Positions 17,880 through 27,288 of a stretch of 64,000 nucleotides of DNA are shown piece by piece. This stretch comes from Candidatus Zixiibacteriota bacterium (GTDB lineage Bacteria; Zixibacteria; MSB-5A5; GN15; FEB-12), in NCBI GenBank assembly GCA_029860345.1, contig JAOUBJ010000002.1, forward strand, positions 248,001 to 312,000, written 5' to 3'. Numbering within the stretch: the first letter of the stretch is position 1; each line of letters starts with the position of its first letter. The notes beneath the pieces were generated by a model that searched no databases, was not told the DNA's origin, and saw only the letters and a program-made list of their open reading frames with translations. Made by a program: the position numbers and the translations under genes.

Positions 17880-18542
17880 TTATTCACCATCCTTTGACAG
17901 GGCCGCCGGCGGGCGGATAATAGGTACGGAATCAGCTTCTTCAATAACGATGCTCTGGTCACCGACAAAGAGCGGCAGGTCGGTGACCTGTATCTCAAAC
18001 TCCTTGACAATTGTCGTGAGCATAAGCACGGTTCCAAGCACAGCCATGATAATACCCGGAGAGCCTTGCGCCATGGCCTTACCAAAAGCTCCCTCGACTT
18101 CGATTTCTGAGCCGGAATCTTCGATTTTGCCAAGTACGAATAACGTCCCCACCAGGGCAAGGATCATGCCCGTATAAAAACCCAGGAATCGCGTATAGAT
18201 GCTGAACAAAAGGACCGAGCGTGCCTGGTCGTATCGCTTCGTTAATGCCTGTTCTTCAAGGGCCACGCGCGTGTACCAGTTCATGGCCTCGGCCGATTGG
18301 AGTTGCCGACCTTTCGTGAAAAGACTGTCGAGCGCCGCGAGTGACTCCGGCAGTGATTGCGCATTGTTGTTGTATATGTGTTTCTTCAGGGTGTACGTTT
18401 CAATGGCGGAAACCACCAGGAAGGCAAGGATTAGCAGTAGTACCACGCGCTGGAGAAAAGGCAGAAGATTCTCCTGCCATTTCGTTGAGCCCTTCGGGCT
18501 TTCGGGATCAGTGGCGCCTTGCTTGTTCTTCGGGTTGTTCAT
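17880..18542 (-). CDS. Hypothetical three-helix membrane protein
   Basis: I do not recognise this 220-residue protein. It begins with a polar, Lys-rich cytoplasmic tail of about 28 residues. One membrane helix follows (VVLLLILAFLVVSAIETY), then a charged segment of about 70 residues that looks helical (possible coiled coil). Two further helices are FYTGMILALVGTLFVLG and PGIIMAVLGTVLMLTTIV. The C-terminal tail is acidic. It begins after a GGAG Shine-Dalgarno sequence and is followed after nine bases by the secreted peptidase-like gene, so the two may act together. Confidence 0.65.
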   Translation of the reverse strand: MNNPKNKQGATDPESPKGSTKWQENLLPFLQRVVLLLILAFLVVSAIETYTLKKHIYNNNAQSLPESLAALDSLFTKGRQLQSAEAMNWYTRVALEEQALTKRYDQARSVLLFSIYTRFLGFYTGMILALVGTLFVLGKIEDSGSEIEVEGAFGKAMAQGSPGIIMAVLGTVLMLTTIVKEFEIQVTDLPLFVGDQSIVIEEADSVPIIRPPAALSKDGE

Positions 18543-19069
18543 TACACATCTCCCAGCGTTCTTCGTTTGCTTGCCACTTTAAGGCCATGCTGTAACATAA
18601 ACCAAGGTTGTTGCTTGCTCCACGGGTACGGCTCACCCTCGAGGCTCGTGGCTGTTTGGCCTGCATCTATCGCGTCTGAACTCGAATAGCCATGTCCGAA
18701 TGATCGACAAGGTCATCTCCACATTGACAAAAAACTTTCAATGTTTTGACTGTCGCAAGTTCCTAACATGTCCTCTTGAACCTCACAAACATACCAGAAG
18801 CGCTTTGAGTTGTCAAGGAGTCCCTATTTCAACCGTTTGCTCAGCTCGACCAGGGCAATTGCCGCATCTTTTGCACTACCCAGCCCTCCGAATAGCATTA
18901 CGCGCAGATAGTAGGTCACGACCCTTGTGGTCCTGACATGGTGTCAGGTCCGGAAAGGACCTGACCTACAAGACCGCGCCTTGCCACCTCACCCTGAGCG
19001 GAGTCGAAGGGTGAAGTCCTGGCATCATTTATTGTAGCCGTTTTGTCGCAACTCCCGTAATATACTATA
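18543..19069. other. Repeat-bearing intergenic region
   Basis: There are no credible genes between the divergent membrane-protein and ABC-transporter genes. A hairpin-forming block with GGTGTCAGGTCC / GGACCTGACC symmetry lies around 18940-18967. One Family A palindromic repeat occupies 18989-19014. The remaining sequence would have to hold the promoters for both neighbours, but none was clear. Confidence 0.55.
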
Positions 19070-19798
19070 ATGTCCAACGACACTACCAAATCGAGCAACA
19101 CTGTGTTCGTCCGCACCGTCGACCTCTGTCGCTACTATCGACCCGGCCCGCACGAAGTACGGGCTGTGGACAACGTGAACATTTCGATTAATCGCGGCGA
19201 ATTCGTCGGTATTGTCGGCGCCTCAGGTTCCGGCAAGTCGACAGTTTTGAATCTGATGGCCGGGCTGGACACGCCGACATCGGGTTCGGTCGTGGTCGAC
19301 AAAGCCACCCTGGAATCTCTCAACCGCCGCGAACTGTCGGAGTATCGTGCTCAACGAGTGGGCATGGTCTTTCAAACATTCAACCTGATCGGACATCGCA
19401 CAGCTCTTGGCAATGTCGAACTGGCTCTGTATTTCGACGATACGCCACGCCGTGCTCGGCAACAAAAAGCCACCGAGATACTCGAACGGCTCGGTTTGAG
19501 TGACCGGCTGGACCACCGACCGGCCGATCTTTCCGGTGGCGAACAGCAGCGCGTGGCTATCGCGCGCGCTCTGGTCAAGCAACCGCAACTACTCTTTGCC
19601 GACGAACCGACCGGCAATCTCGATTTTGAAAACAGCCGCGATATCGTTGCCCTCCTGACCGAACTTAACAAAGATGGGTTGACCGTGGTCATGGTCACGC
19701 ACGATCTCGAACTGGCCAGGAAGCATGCCCACCAGATATACCGAATGCAGTACGGCCGCGTCGTGCCGCCTGAGTCGGAGGCGGGGGAGACAGCATGA
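19070..19798 (+). CDS. ABC transporter ATP-binding protein, MacB/LolD type
   Basis: A 242-residue ATPase with Walker A GASGSGKST (about 50-58), Q-loop FQTFNLI, signature LSGGEQ (about 154-159), Walker B LLFADEP (about 174-180) and switch His in VMVTHD. The phrase FADEPTGNLD is typical of the LolD/MacB/FtsE branch, which works with FtsX-like permeases as mechanotransducers rather than channels. It overlaps the permease gene by four bases (ATGA). The likely role is export or outer-membrane trafficking; the cargo is unknown. Confidence 0.93.
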   Translation: MSNDTTKSSNTVFVRTVDLCRYYRPGPHEVRAVDNVNISINRGEFVGIVGASGSGKSTVLNLMAGLDTPTSGSVVVDKATLESLNRRELSEYRAQRVGMVFQTFNLIGHRTALGNVELALYFDDTPRRARQQKATEILERLGLSDRLDHRPADLSGGEQQRVAIARALVKQPQLLFADEPTGNLDFENSRDIVALLTELNKDGLTVVMVTHDLELARKHAHQIYRMQYGRVVPPESEAGETA

Positions 19799-21255
19799 CG
19801 ACTTATGACAGGTTGGCTATCTCGCTGGGCAATCTGTGGCGGATGAAACTCCGGTCGTTTTTGACTGTCTCGGGTGTAGTGATCGCCATAGCAGCTTTTG
19901 TGTCGATGCTTTCGTTCGGGGCCGGCAATCAGAAACTGGTCACCGAGCAGTTTGAAAAACTGGGGCTGCTCTCCACGGTCATCGTCTATCCGCAGCGTCA
20001 AACCGAGTCCAACGGCGACACGTCCAAAGTGGTGCTGGACCAAACCGTTGTAACCAGGCTATCGAAAGTCCCGGGCGTCAAGCTTGCCTATCCGCTGGAG
20101 GCGTTTGGATTAACGGTACAAATAGGGGATAGTTCAGCCCAAACCAAAGCACAAACTCTGCCGGTCGCCGCCTTGCAAACGAAGCTGCTCTCGCAGTTGG
20201 TGGCCGGCCATTCAATCGAGTCCGACTCGACAGATCAAGCTCTCGTGACCGAAGAACTGCTCGAACAGGTCGGCATCGAACATGCCGATTCGGCAATCGG
20301 CCTACCGATTGTGCTGTCGATCTCCCTGTCGAGTCTCGACAGTGGGCTGGCCCATATTTTCTACGACAAAGGCGGCAAAGTCAGAGAGCGGCTGCGCGGC
20401 TTGAGATTCGATTCACTCATGAACGGCGAATTCGTTGAACGATTGGCCCGGCAGGAGTTCAGCGCCGCCGCCCAGCGGTTTTTCGACGGTTATATGAACG
20501 CCCAGGAAACGATCAGCGACACACTGACGATAAGTGGCGTCCTCAAGGAGCGCCGCCACGGCCGCACCAGTATAGAACCTTTGATTATTCCGTTGGCCAC
20601 TGCGCTCAAACTGGATGCCGGTGGCTTGACCGCCGATCCGATCGAACTGATCTCGGCCATCAGACGCGGTGCTTTTCTTGATGACAATAACGCCTCTGCC
20701 CGAAGCTACCCCCGCGTTACTCTCGATCTGGAACCTACCGCAGCCTACGAGCCGGTGCGCGATTCAGTCGAGGCGATGGGTTTTGAAGCCTTTAGCTACG
20801 CTGAAGAGTTTGCAGAGATTAGACGCATCTTTATTTACTTCAACATGGCCTTGGCCATGATTGGATTGATCGCACTCACGACCGCGTCGTTGGGCATTGT
20901 CAACACTATGGTTATGTCGATCATGGAACGCACCCGCGAGATCGGTGTGCTCAAATCGCTCGGTGCCGACGAGCGCGATATCCGGCTGTTGTTCCTGGTC
21001 GAATCCGGTGTCATCGGTTTGGTCGGCGCCGGGGCGGGAATTGTTTTCGGCTGGTTGATTGCACGGCTGGCGTCATATATCGCGCGGACGATAATGGAAC
21101 GTGAGGGTGTCGACCCGGTCGAGTTGTTTGCCATGCCGCTCTGGTTGATTCTGGCTGCATTGACCGTTGGTGTTGTAGTCGCCGTGCTGGCCGGTCTGTA
21201 CCCATCCGGTCGCGCCGCCCGAGTCGACCCGGTGACAGCGTTAAGGCATGAATGA
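19795..21255 (+). CDS. MacB/FtsX-family ABC transporter permease
   Basis: A 486-residue protein with the four-helix layout of the family. One helix lies near the N-terminus (residues about 15-40, LRSFLTVSGVVIAIAAFVSMLSFGAG). A periplasmic domain of about 300 residues follows, then three C-terminal helices (MALAMIGLIALTTASLGIVNTMVMSIMERTREIG, VIGLVGAGAGIVFGWLIARLA and LWLILAALTVGVVVAVLAGLYPSGRAA). The ERTREIGVLKSLGA segment is the conserved FtsX coupling motif and YPSGRAARVDPVTALRHE the conserved end. It functions with the ATPase at 19070. No MacA-like adaptor gene is adjacent. Confidence 0.92.
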   Translation: MTTYDRLAISLGNLWRMKLRSFLTVSGVVIAIAAFVSMLSFGAGNQKLVTEQFEKLGLLSTVIVYPQRQTESNGDTSKVVLDQTVVTRLSKVPGVKLAYPLEAFGLTVQIGDSSAQTKAQTLPVAALQTKLLSQLVAGHSIESDSTDQALVTEELLEQVGIEHADSAIGLPIVLSISLSSLDSGLAHIFYDKGGKVRERLRGLRFDSLMNGEFVERLARQEFSAAAQRFFDGYMNAQETISDTLTISGVLKERRHGRTSIEPLIIPLATALKLDAGGLTADPIELISAIRRGAFLDDNNASARSYPRVTLDLEPTAAYEPVRDSVEAMGFEAFSYAEEFAEIRRIFIYFNMALAMIGLIALTTASLGIVNTMVMSIMERTREIGVLKSLGADERDIRLLFLVESGVIGLVGAGAGIVFGWLIARLASYIARTIMEREGVDPVELFAMPLWLILAALTVGVVVAVLAGLYPSGRAARVDPVTALRHE

Positions 21256-21688
21256 CCCATAAATGGGCGGCTTGACCGTGTCATGGTGAGCGGAGTCGAA
21301 CCATGAAACCACGGCAGATGTGGACATCTGCCAGGCACTATATCTGGGGCAGACGAGGACGGCCACAAGTGGCTTCCACTTGCCGACCACACAAAGTCGA
21401 AGCATGAATCTGGTGCAGAGGAGGACGTCGGTCAGGCGCTATGTCATACCCGCGTCCCTCCGTCATTCCCGCGTCCCTCCGTCATTCCCGCGCAGGCGGG
21501 AATCCATCTTCCGTGTAAAACGGGCGAAGAAGGTCTGCCTGTGACGGGCGGGGTCGCCCAACACCACTCAAGTCAAAGACTGGATGCCGGATCAAGTCCG
21601 GCATGACAGAATGCGGACCGCCCACACAAAACAGGCAGGAGCCTGAGACTCCTGCCTTTGAATTATCAACGATGGTGTCGTCAATTCC
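21256..21688. other. Repeat-rich intergenic region between convergent genes
   Basis: It contains a Family A palindrome (21281-21306), then three successive GTCATTCCCGCG-type units around 21444-21512 ending in a GCAGGCGGGAATCC hairpin repeat, then a CCGGATCAAGTCCGG palindrome near 21585-21600. The terminator at 21633-21657 closes the region. No gene is apparent. Confidence 0.65.
21633..21657. terminator. Bidirectional hairpin terminator
   Basis: The perfect stem AGGCAGGAG / CTCCTGCCT with a seven-base loop is followed by TTTG on plus and, on minus, by TGTTTTGTG. It lies between the convergent MacB-type permease and aldo/keto reductase genes. Confidence 0.8.
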
Positions 21689-22912
21689 CTACGCGTAAAT
21701 CTCTTTCAACTGCTCGATCTTTTTCGGAATGTCCACCGAGTTCGCGCATGACGCCGTGCACGATGGACAAGAAGCGCAGGCATCCAGTCCCAATCCGTTT
21801 GGGATTGTCTTGAGAGTTCTCTTCGCCTTGGCGAAGTCGGCATATTGCGTGGCATACATGTGTGTCCGCATCAGATCAGGTATCTCACTGTTCTTTGGAC
21901 AACTGGCCAGGCATTGGCGGCATTGACTACAGAAACCCATGCTGAGAATAATACTGTTGTCGGCGAGGAACTTCGATTCCTCGGCTGTCATATCGAGATC
22001 GGCTGCATAGCCGGTGTTGAACCGCATGTGGTCATGATTGCTGATACCGGTGATAGCGGTGCAGATGTTCTCGTTGCGCATGGCCCACTTAAAGGCAGCC
22101 GAGTTGATCACTTCGCCCGAATAGTCCCGCTGTGTGTCCGGGTTGGGGAAGTTACCGCCACCGGCTTGTGTCTTCATGCCGATAACACCGAGCCCTTTGT
22201 CGGCCGCTTTCTTGATGGCATTCAAGAGAGCGGTGTCGTTGACCATGGTAAAGTTGATCGATGTCAGAACAACATCATAGATACCTGCGTCGGTGGTGGC
22301 GTTGACTACATTGGCCATGTCGGAATGGGTGGAGATACCTATGAACCGCGCCTTGCCCTGCTTTTTGATCTCCGCTAAGCCTTCCATGATAGCTTCGTCG
22401 GTGCAGGTGGCGGCGTCGCGAACGTCATGGATGTACAGGATGTCAACGTAGTCTGTCTTGAGACGCTTGAGCGATGCCTCCATTGTGGAGGCCATCATCT
22501 TTTTCGATTGGGCAGGCGAGGTGATCGAGGCTCGTTGGGCGGTGGTGTGCAGTTTGGTGGCGATGACGGACTGCTTGCGCACGCCCATCTTAGCCAATGC
22601 CTGTCCGACCATCTGCTCGTTGCGCCCGTATGCATACGACACGGCGGTGTCGAAGTGGCGCATCCCGGCTTCGTAGCAGGCAACCACCAGTCCGGGGTCG
22701 TTGGCGGCGCCGGCACCCATCGAAACTATCGGCAGGGTCAAGCCGGTCTTGCCCAGTTTGCGTTCGACCATTTTGCCTTTGGTCGCTGTGCTCTTTTTGT
22801 CCTCGGCGGTGGCTACACCGGGCGCGACGCCGGCCAGAGACGCGGCGGCCAGGCAGCCGACAGAGGTCGCAATGAATTTCCTCCGGGTGAAGTCTGAGTT
22901 TTGCTCACTCAT
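21689..22912 (-). CDS. Tat-exported aldo/keto reductase with C-terminal ferredoxin-like Fe-S domain
   Basis: 407 residues. The N-terminus has a twin-arginine signal (TRRKFIATSVGCLAAASLAG, residues about 9-28). The AKR barrel starts at VERKLGKTGLTLPIVSMGAG and shows DTAVSYAYGRNE (catalytic Asp/Tyr region) and YIHD. The last 90 residues contain CSQCRQCLASCP and, about 45 residues later, CASCPSCTASC, consistent with two cysteine-ligated Fe-S clusters. This architecture matches Tat-secreted AKR-ferredoxin fusions found in many anaerobes. The Tat signal fits cofactor loading before export. The substrate is unknown; the likely electron donor would be a membrane or periplasmic redox partner. Confidence 0.9.
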   Translation of the reverse strand: MSEQNSDFTRRKFIATSVGCLAAASLAGVAPGVATAEDKKSTATKGKMVERKLGKTGLTLPIVSMGAGAANDPGLVVACYEAGMRHFDTAVSYAYGRNEQMVGQALAKMGVRKQSVIATKLHTTAQRASITSPAQSKKMMASTMEASLKRLKTDYVDILYIHDVRDAATCTDEAIMEGLAEIKKQGKARFIGISTHSDMANVVNATTDAGIYDVVLTSINFTMVNDTALLNAIKKAADKGLGVIGMKTQAGGGNFPNPDTQRDYSGEVINSAAFKWAMRNENICTAITGISNHDHMRFNTGYAADLDMTAEESKFLADNSIILSMGFCSQCRQCLASCPKNSEIPDLMRTHMYATQYADFAKAKRTLKTIPNGLGLDACASCPSCTASCANSVDIPKKIEQLKEIYA

Positions 22913-22974
22913 GGTGTTTCTCCAGGGTATCTCGGATATTACTCTTTATTCTCGTAATCATAACCAAGCCGGTG

Positions 22975-24597
22975 CTATTGGTTGGCATCCTGCTCGGCGA
23001 TGCGTTCTTTTAGGCGTGCGATGATCTGAGGCGCATTGGTGTTTATTGCATCTCGCAACCCCGGAGTAATCCGAGGGTCGGAATCTAAAAGTGACAGCGC
23101 TTTCTCATAGCAGGTGACAGCCTGATGCAACTCGCCGTTTGCCGAGTTGGCCTCACCATAGCTGTCCCAGGCGTTTGCCGAGTTGGGATAGGCCGTGACA
23201 CCCATTTTGAATACTTTCAAAGCAGGCTCGGTCCGGCCGGATTGCAGATACTCGTAGCCGAGGCCCGTGAAATTCGGCCCCGGCAGTATAGGATGCTCCG
23301 GATTGCAGAGGTCAAACTTCTCGACCAATTCAGCAGCCACATCGGGACCATTCTCCCGAACAATCCGGGTGAACTGCACGGCGGTGGGCGGCACAGGATC
23401 GCCGGGGCGATGGGACACCGTGGGCGGGTTCTCCATCTTGCTGAATCTATCCATCGTGCTTTGGATAAACTTGGGACCATGCTCCGGATCGTCCGCCTTC
23501 TCGTTGCCGTCCACGTGCGCTTTGAAAAAACTGTTGAGAGCGGTGCAAGCTGCCTCGTAAGTATTACGCGTAACCGCAGGCGGCGGTCCGGTGCTGTCGC
23601 GCACGGTCAAGGCCAATAGACCATACGAAGTCATGTCCAGGGCGGTGGGTCCGTCAAGCTGAATCAGATGGTGATGCGCATATTGGAGCGTGTCAATGTA
23701 GTCGTGAAAATCTTCCGGAGTGCTCCCGACGTGGATATGCAAAAGTGGTCTGCCGGCCGCCAACGGATCCATGGACGGATTGACCAATCCCTGGTCGCTT
23801 GCTGCATCGGGCGCAAAGTCTCCCTGCATGATAGCCACCGCAGCTATACCCGGGTTGCGCATCTGATGGATCAACGCACCCAGTCCGCCGGTGGCAAATC
23901 CGAGCGTACCGATACGGCTGAGATCGGCGCCCGGGCGCTGAGTGAGCAGGCTGACCGCGAATTCTTTATCACGCACACTGGTTTCCAGATCGCGTAGATC
24001 GGCTGCGGCGTCGTTGACCGTGGTCCCCAGCGGGTGCGTCGTTATCACGACGAAACCGTGACTGGCCAGATACTCGCACAGAACAACGTTCTGACAGTAG
24101 GCGCCACGAAATCCGGGATGGAATACAATCACCGGGAAAGAGCCATCGGCCCACGCGGCATCTCGTACCCCCATCAGGGTAAGGTCCATCGCCTTCAGCA
24201 TGTTGGCATTGCCGCGCAAAAACATGCCTACCGTGCGGAGTTCACGATTATGCATGGCCGAGGCCAGATTGAAAAACTCGCCGTCGGACGGATACGGGAA
24301 AGCATACTCGCCGTAGACCATGGGTAGCTGGCCGTCCGACGCCTGAGCCGGGTACCAAATACAGGCCTGGATCGGCCGAGCTGTCTGACCATCCTGCGGG
24401 TTACCGAAATAGTCGGTGGGACTGCGGAACGTGCGTGACCGGTCGTACTGTTCGAGGGTCTCGAAACCGACACCGTACTGGCCCGGTTCAAGGTTGCCCC
24501 AAAGCGTGAATTCCTGTGAAAAAGTGCTGCCGGCAGCGATAACAACGGCCAGCGCAACCAACGTTATGGTTCTGGTTAAAGTTTGCGGTGAAGGCAT
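22975..24597 (-). CDS. Secreted alpha/beta-hydrolase-like protein with C-terminal TPR repeats
   Basis: 540 residues beginning with a signal peptide (TITLVALAVVIAAGSTFS). The first 370 residues resemble the platelet-activating-factor acetylhydrolase/dienelactone-hydrolase fold, with IWYPA, FPVIVFHPGFRG (oxyanion region) and a nucleophile-elbow position reading GFATGG. The expected Ser of GxSxGG is Ala, so hydrolase activity is doubtful. The C-terminal 110 residues contain TPR-like helices (LGYEYLQSGRTEPALKVFKMGVTAYPNSANAWDSYGEANSANGE). It begins 62 bases upstream of the aldo/keto reductase and is probably cotranscribed with it. Confidence 0.8.
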   Translation of the reverse strand: MPSPQTLTRTITLVALAVVIAAGSTFSQEFTLWGNLEPGQYGVGFETLEQYDRSRTFRSPTDYFGNPQDGQTARPIQACIWYPAQASDGQLPMVYGEYAFPYPSDGEFFNLASAMHNRELRTVGMFLRGNANMLKAMDLTLMGVRDAAWADGSFPVIVFHPGFRGAYCQNVVLCEYLASHGFVVITTHPLGTTVNDAAADLRDLETSVRDKEFAVSLLTQRPGADLSRIGTLGFATGGLGALIHQMRNPGIAAVAIMQGDFAPDAASDQGLVNPSMDPLAAGRPLLHIHVGSTPEDFHDYIDTLQYAHHHLIQLDGPTALDMTSYGLLALTVRDSTGPPPAVTRNTYEAACTALNSFFKAHVDGNEKADDPEHGPKFIQSTMDRFSKMENPPTVSHRPGDPVPPTAVQFTRIVRENGPDVAAELVEKFDLCNPEHPILPGPNFTGLGYEYLQSGRTEPALKVFKMGVTAYPNSANAWDSYGEANSANGELHQAVTCYEKALSLLDSDPRITPGLRDAINTNAPQIIARLKERIAEQDANQ

Positions 24598-25118
24598 ACT
24601 GACCCCGCGAATGAGGTGAACACTCTATCTGTCTTTGTGTCTATTGACGATCTAACACCAATGCTTGTTCAATGTCAACTAATTCTTGTCACCTGCGGGG
24701 CTTACATGGTTCTACGGGCGGCACTTATGGAAGTTTCAGCAGAGGATGTCTTATTTTCAAAGCGAGATTTGAGGCTGTTCACCCCTCGACTCCGCTCGGG
24801 GTGACGAGATGGCCCACAGCTTGCTATAGGATTTTTCAAGAGTGCCTACATTTGCAGCTTCATGCCGAGCGCTTGGTGGCCGCCTCAAACCTTGTCTGGG
24901 CCGGGAGACGAGCAAGAGTCACCCCCAAAGAAGCTTTGAGGGTGCCACCCAATAGCGCGGGTCACGATACACGGTGGCGGGTCCCGAGCTACTATCTTGC
25001 ATCGGATGTCGAAACCCGCCTGCGGCGGTCCTTCGGACCAGGGGTCTCGACCTACCTGCGCATAAAAAAAAAGAGCGCCCACCAGGGCGCTCTTTGGAAG
25101 TATCTACGTTGTTCGGAC
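24598..25118. other. Repeat-rich intergenic region
   Basis: It holds a Family A palindrome (24779-24804), a diverged block around 24860-24960, a Family D repeat around 25003-25056 (GTCGAAACC ... CTTCGGACCAGGGG ... TCGACCTAC), and the terminator of the protease gene. Open frames crossing it are made of repeat sequence and are not considered genes. Confidence 0.65.
25063..25095 (-). terminator. Rho-independent terminator of the S41 protease gene
   Basis: On the minus strand the stem AAGAGCGCCC / GGGCGCTCTT is followed by an unbroken run of T residues. It lies 24 bases beyond the stop codon of the gene at 25119-26930. Confidence 0.9.
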
Positions 25119-26930
25119 TCAGTTAAGCTCGGCCTTGGTCTGACCGCGTTTGATCATATCCGAATACTGGCCCGGGGTCGAGAGGATTTCAACCGCTTTG
25201 AGCACCGTCTTGTCGGTTTTGAGAATCAGTTCATCATAGACACCACGCTGACCCACAATTGAGGAGAGAATCTCTCGTTTGATCGAGCGTTTGATGTACT
25301 CTCTGGACCGTTCGAAATCTTCACTCTTTTCCTGCTCAACCAGCTTGTCCATGTCGGCCAGGCTGCCCGCAAACAATTCTTCTGACTCTTCTTCCGCCAC
25401 CGTTTCGCGAAGGTCCTCCAAAGCAACCTGCAGCGAGGTCTTATACTCGAACTCGTTTTCCACCGTGAAATCACGAAACTGACTGACCATCGCGTCGGTG
25501 ACTTCAAATCCCGGTTTGATGTCAGGATGCTCGGCCACATACTTGATGGCGAAATCAAAGAACAAAGACTTACGTTCCAGGTTTATCTCGATCGGTTTGT
25601 ACAGGTCCGACTCAATCTCGGTGTCCGGAATGATCCCCCCACCGCCATAGACGATCCGACCGCCGTTGGTATAGAAAACATCTTCTTCTTCGGTAACGGC
25701 CAGCGTATCGCCTTCTTTCTCAGCTTCCTCAGCCAGCATCTGGTCGGCATGCGAACCGCGCTTGGCCTGTTTCTCCGGCTTCTGAATGCAGCGTCCCGAC
25801 GGCACATAGTATTTGGCTGTGGTGAGCTTGAGGGCCATCGAGCCGTCGTTGGCAATCTGGAATATTTGCTGAACCAGCCCCTTGCCGTAGGTCGGCGCGC
25901 CTACAATCAGCCCGCGATCCCAGTCCTGCACGGCCCCGGCAACAATCTCACTGGCCGAGGCGGTACCTTCGTTGACCAGAACCACCAGCGGTTTGTCGGC
26001 GAAGAGTGGCGCTCGTTCGGAGTAGAAATGCCGTTCGCTGGATTCATAACGACCTTTGGTGTAAACGATCTCACGGCCTTCCTGCAGGAACAGTTCGGCC
26101 GTTTCTTTGGCCTGATCCAGAAGCCCGCCGCCGTTGCTGCGCAGGTCGAAGATCAAACCTGAGACGTTCTGATCGCTCAGGTCGGCTAATGCTTCTCTCA
26201 ATTCATGCGATGTCTCTTCGGCAAACCGCGACAGACGAACATACCCGATAGTGGTCCCTGGAATCACTCCGGCGTAGGGCACCGACTTCAATTCAATCAC
26301 GGCCCGATCAACTTCAAACTCCATCATGTCGGCGATGCCCGCCCTCTTAATCGTCAAAATGACCGATGTCCCGGCCTGACCACGCATCAGTTTGGCGCCA
26401 TCGGATGTTTTCATCCCTTCGGTGGACTTGCCGTCGATTTCCCAAATTATGTCACCGGCCCGCAGACCTTTGCGGTAGGCCGGCGTCCCTTCGATGGGAG
26501 TGATGATGATGATTCGGTTCTCACGAGAATCGATCTGCATACCCAGACCTTCGTACTTGCCGTGAGTGGATTCCATCAGGGCTTCATACGACGACTGCTC
26601 CAGCAAGACAGAGTACCTGTCCAGGTCGGTCATCATGCCACGAATCCCGGCCTTGATAATCTCGTCGGTGTCGACCTCTTCCATGTACTGATTCCGGATG
26701 TTGAAGGCAGTCGATGAGAGCTTTTTCACTTCTTTGAGAAAGCTGTCTCGTTTTTTTCGGGGTGACTCCTTGGGATTGTCGCTGCCGGACTCTATTTTGA
26801 TATGAGATGTATCTGCCCACAGCACCGATTCGTCGTTACTTGACTGAGAGGCTTCGATGGACCCAATCTGCCAAATAGCTACGAGGGCGAAAACCGTAAT
26901 TCCGAACAAAATGACGCTATAACGAATCAT
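25119..26930 (-). CDS. Carboxyl-terminal processing protease (S41A, CtpA-like)
   Basis: A 603-residue periplasmic protease. The N-terminal hydrophobic anchor is YSVILFGITVFALVAIWQIG. A PDZ domain spans about 123-205 (KYEGLGMQI ... AYRKGLRAGDIIWEIDG). The S41 catalytic core spans about 215-390 with FDLRSNGGG. The nucleophile is probably Ser325 in EGTASASE, with the general base Lys350 in YGKGLVQQ exactly 25 residues later, the spacing of E. coli Prc. A charged C-terminal extension of about 200 residues is unusual but known in this clade. ATG 26930 has a strong GGAGG upstream; the TTG at 26942 is rejected. It probably trims or degrades envelope proteins. Confidence 0.93.
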   Translation of the reverse strand: MIRYSVILFGITVFALVAIWQIGSIEASQSSNDESVLWADTSHIKIESGSDNPKESPRKKRDSFLKEVKKLSSTAFNIRNQYMEEVDTDEIIKAGIRGMMTDLDRYSVLLEQSSYEALMESTHGKYEGLGMQIDSRENRIIIITPIEGTPAYRKGLRAGDIIWEIDGKSTEGMKTSDGAKLMRGQAGTSVILTIKRAGIADMMEFEVDRAVIELKSVPYAGVIPGTTIGYVRLSRFAEETSHELREALADLSDQNVSGLIFDLRSNGGGLLDQAKETAELFLQEGREIVYTKGRYESSERHFYSERAPLFADKPLVVLVNEGTASASEIVAGAVQDWDRGLIVGAPTYGKGLVQQIFQIANDGSMALKLTTAKYYVPSGRCIQKPEKQAKRGSHADQMLAEEAEKEGDTLAVTEEEDVFYTNGGRIVYGGGGIIPDTEIESDLYKPIEINLERKSLFFDFAIKYVAEHPDIKPGFEVTDAMVSQFRDFTVENEFEYKTSLQVALEDLRETVAEEESEELFAGSLADMDKLVEQEKSEDFERSREYIKRSIKREILSSIVGQRGVYDELILKTDKTVLKAVEILSTPGQYSDMIKRGQTKAELN

Positions 26931-27288
26931 CAAAACCTCCAAAACAGGGTGCTCGCTTCAACTCGACACCAAAATAACACTATGTTGTGCTTTGTCAAGA
27001 TAGACGCCGGTTGAGGACGATGTGTATCTCTTTGAACTTTATACGCTTATCACGCCGGTTTGGTTGCCGCCGTGTTTAATTGAGACGGTCGATTCCCGGC
27101 AATTCATTGCCTTTCAAATGTTTAACAAAGCGCTATACAAATCGCAACAAGTATCCGAGGGGCCGTTTTCGACTCCGAAAAGGACCAACGGGACTAAGCT
27201 ACTTAAGTCTATCGGTTTATCCTGATTGACGGCAACCTCGGCAAAAAAGAATGTCCATTCCGTGAACAATCCCGTATGATAAAAGCGT
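26931..27288. other. Intergenic region, no gene seen
   Basis: This divergent spacer lies between the protease (leftward) and the signal-peptidase-like gene (rightward). It is AT-richer than the flanking genes, as expected for promoters. I recognise no repeat of the common families and no RNA gene. Confidence 0.5.

Noticed and set aside
24672-25262. 196-residue plus-strand frame
   Set aside because: It consists of intergenic repeats, a terminator and the antisense of the protease gene end.
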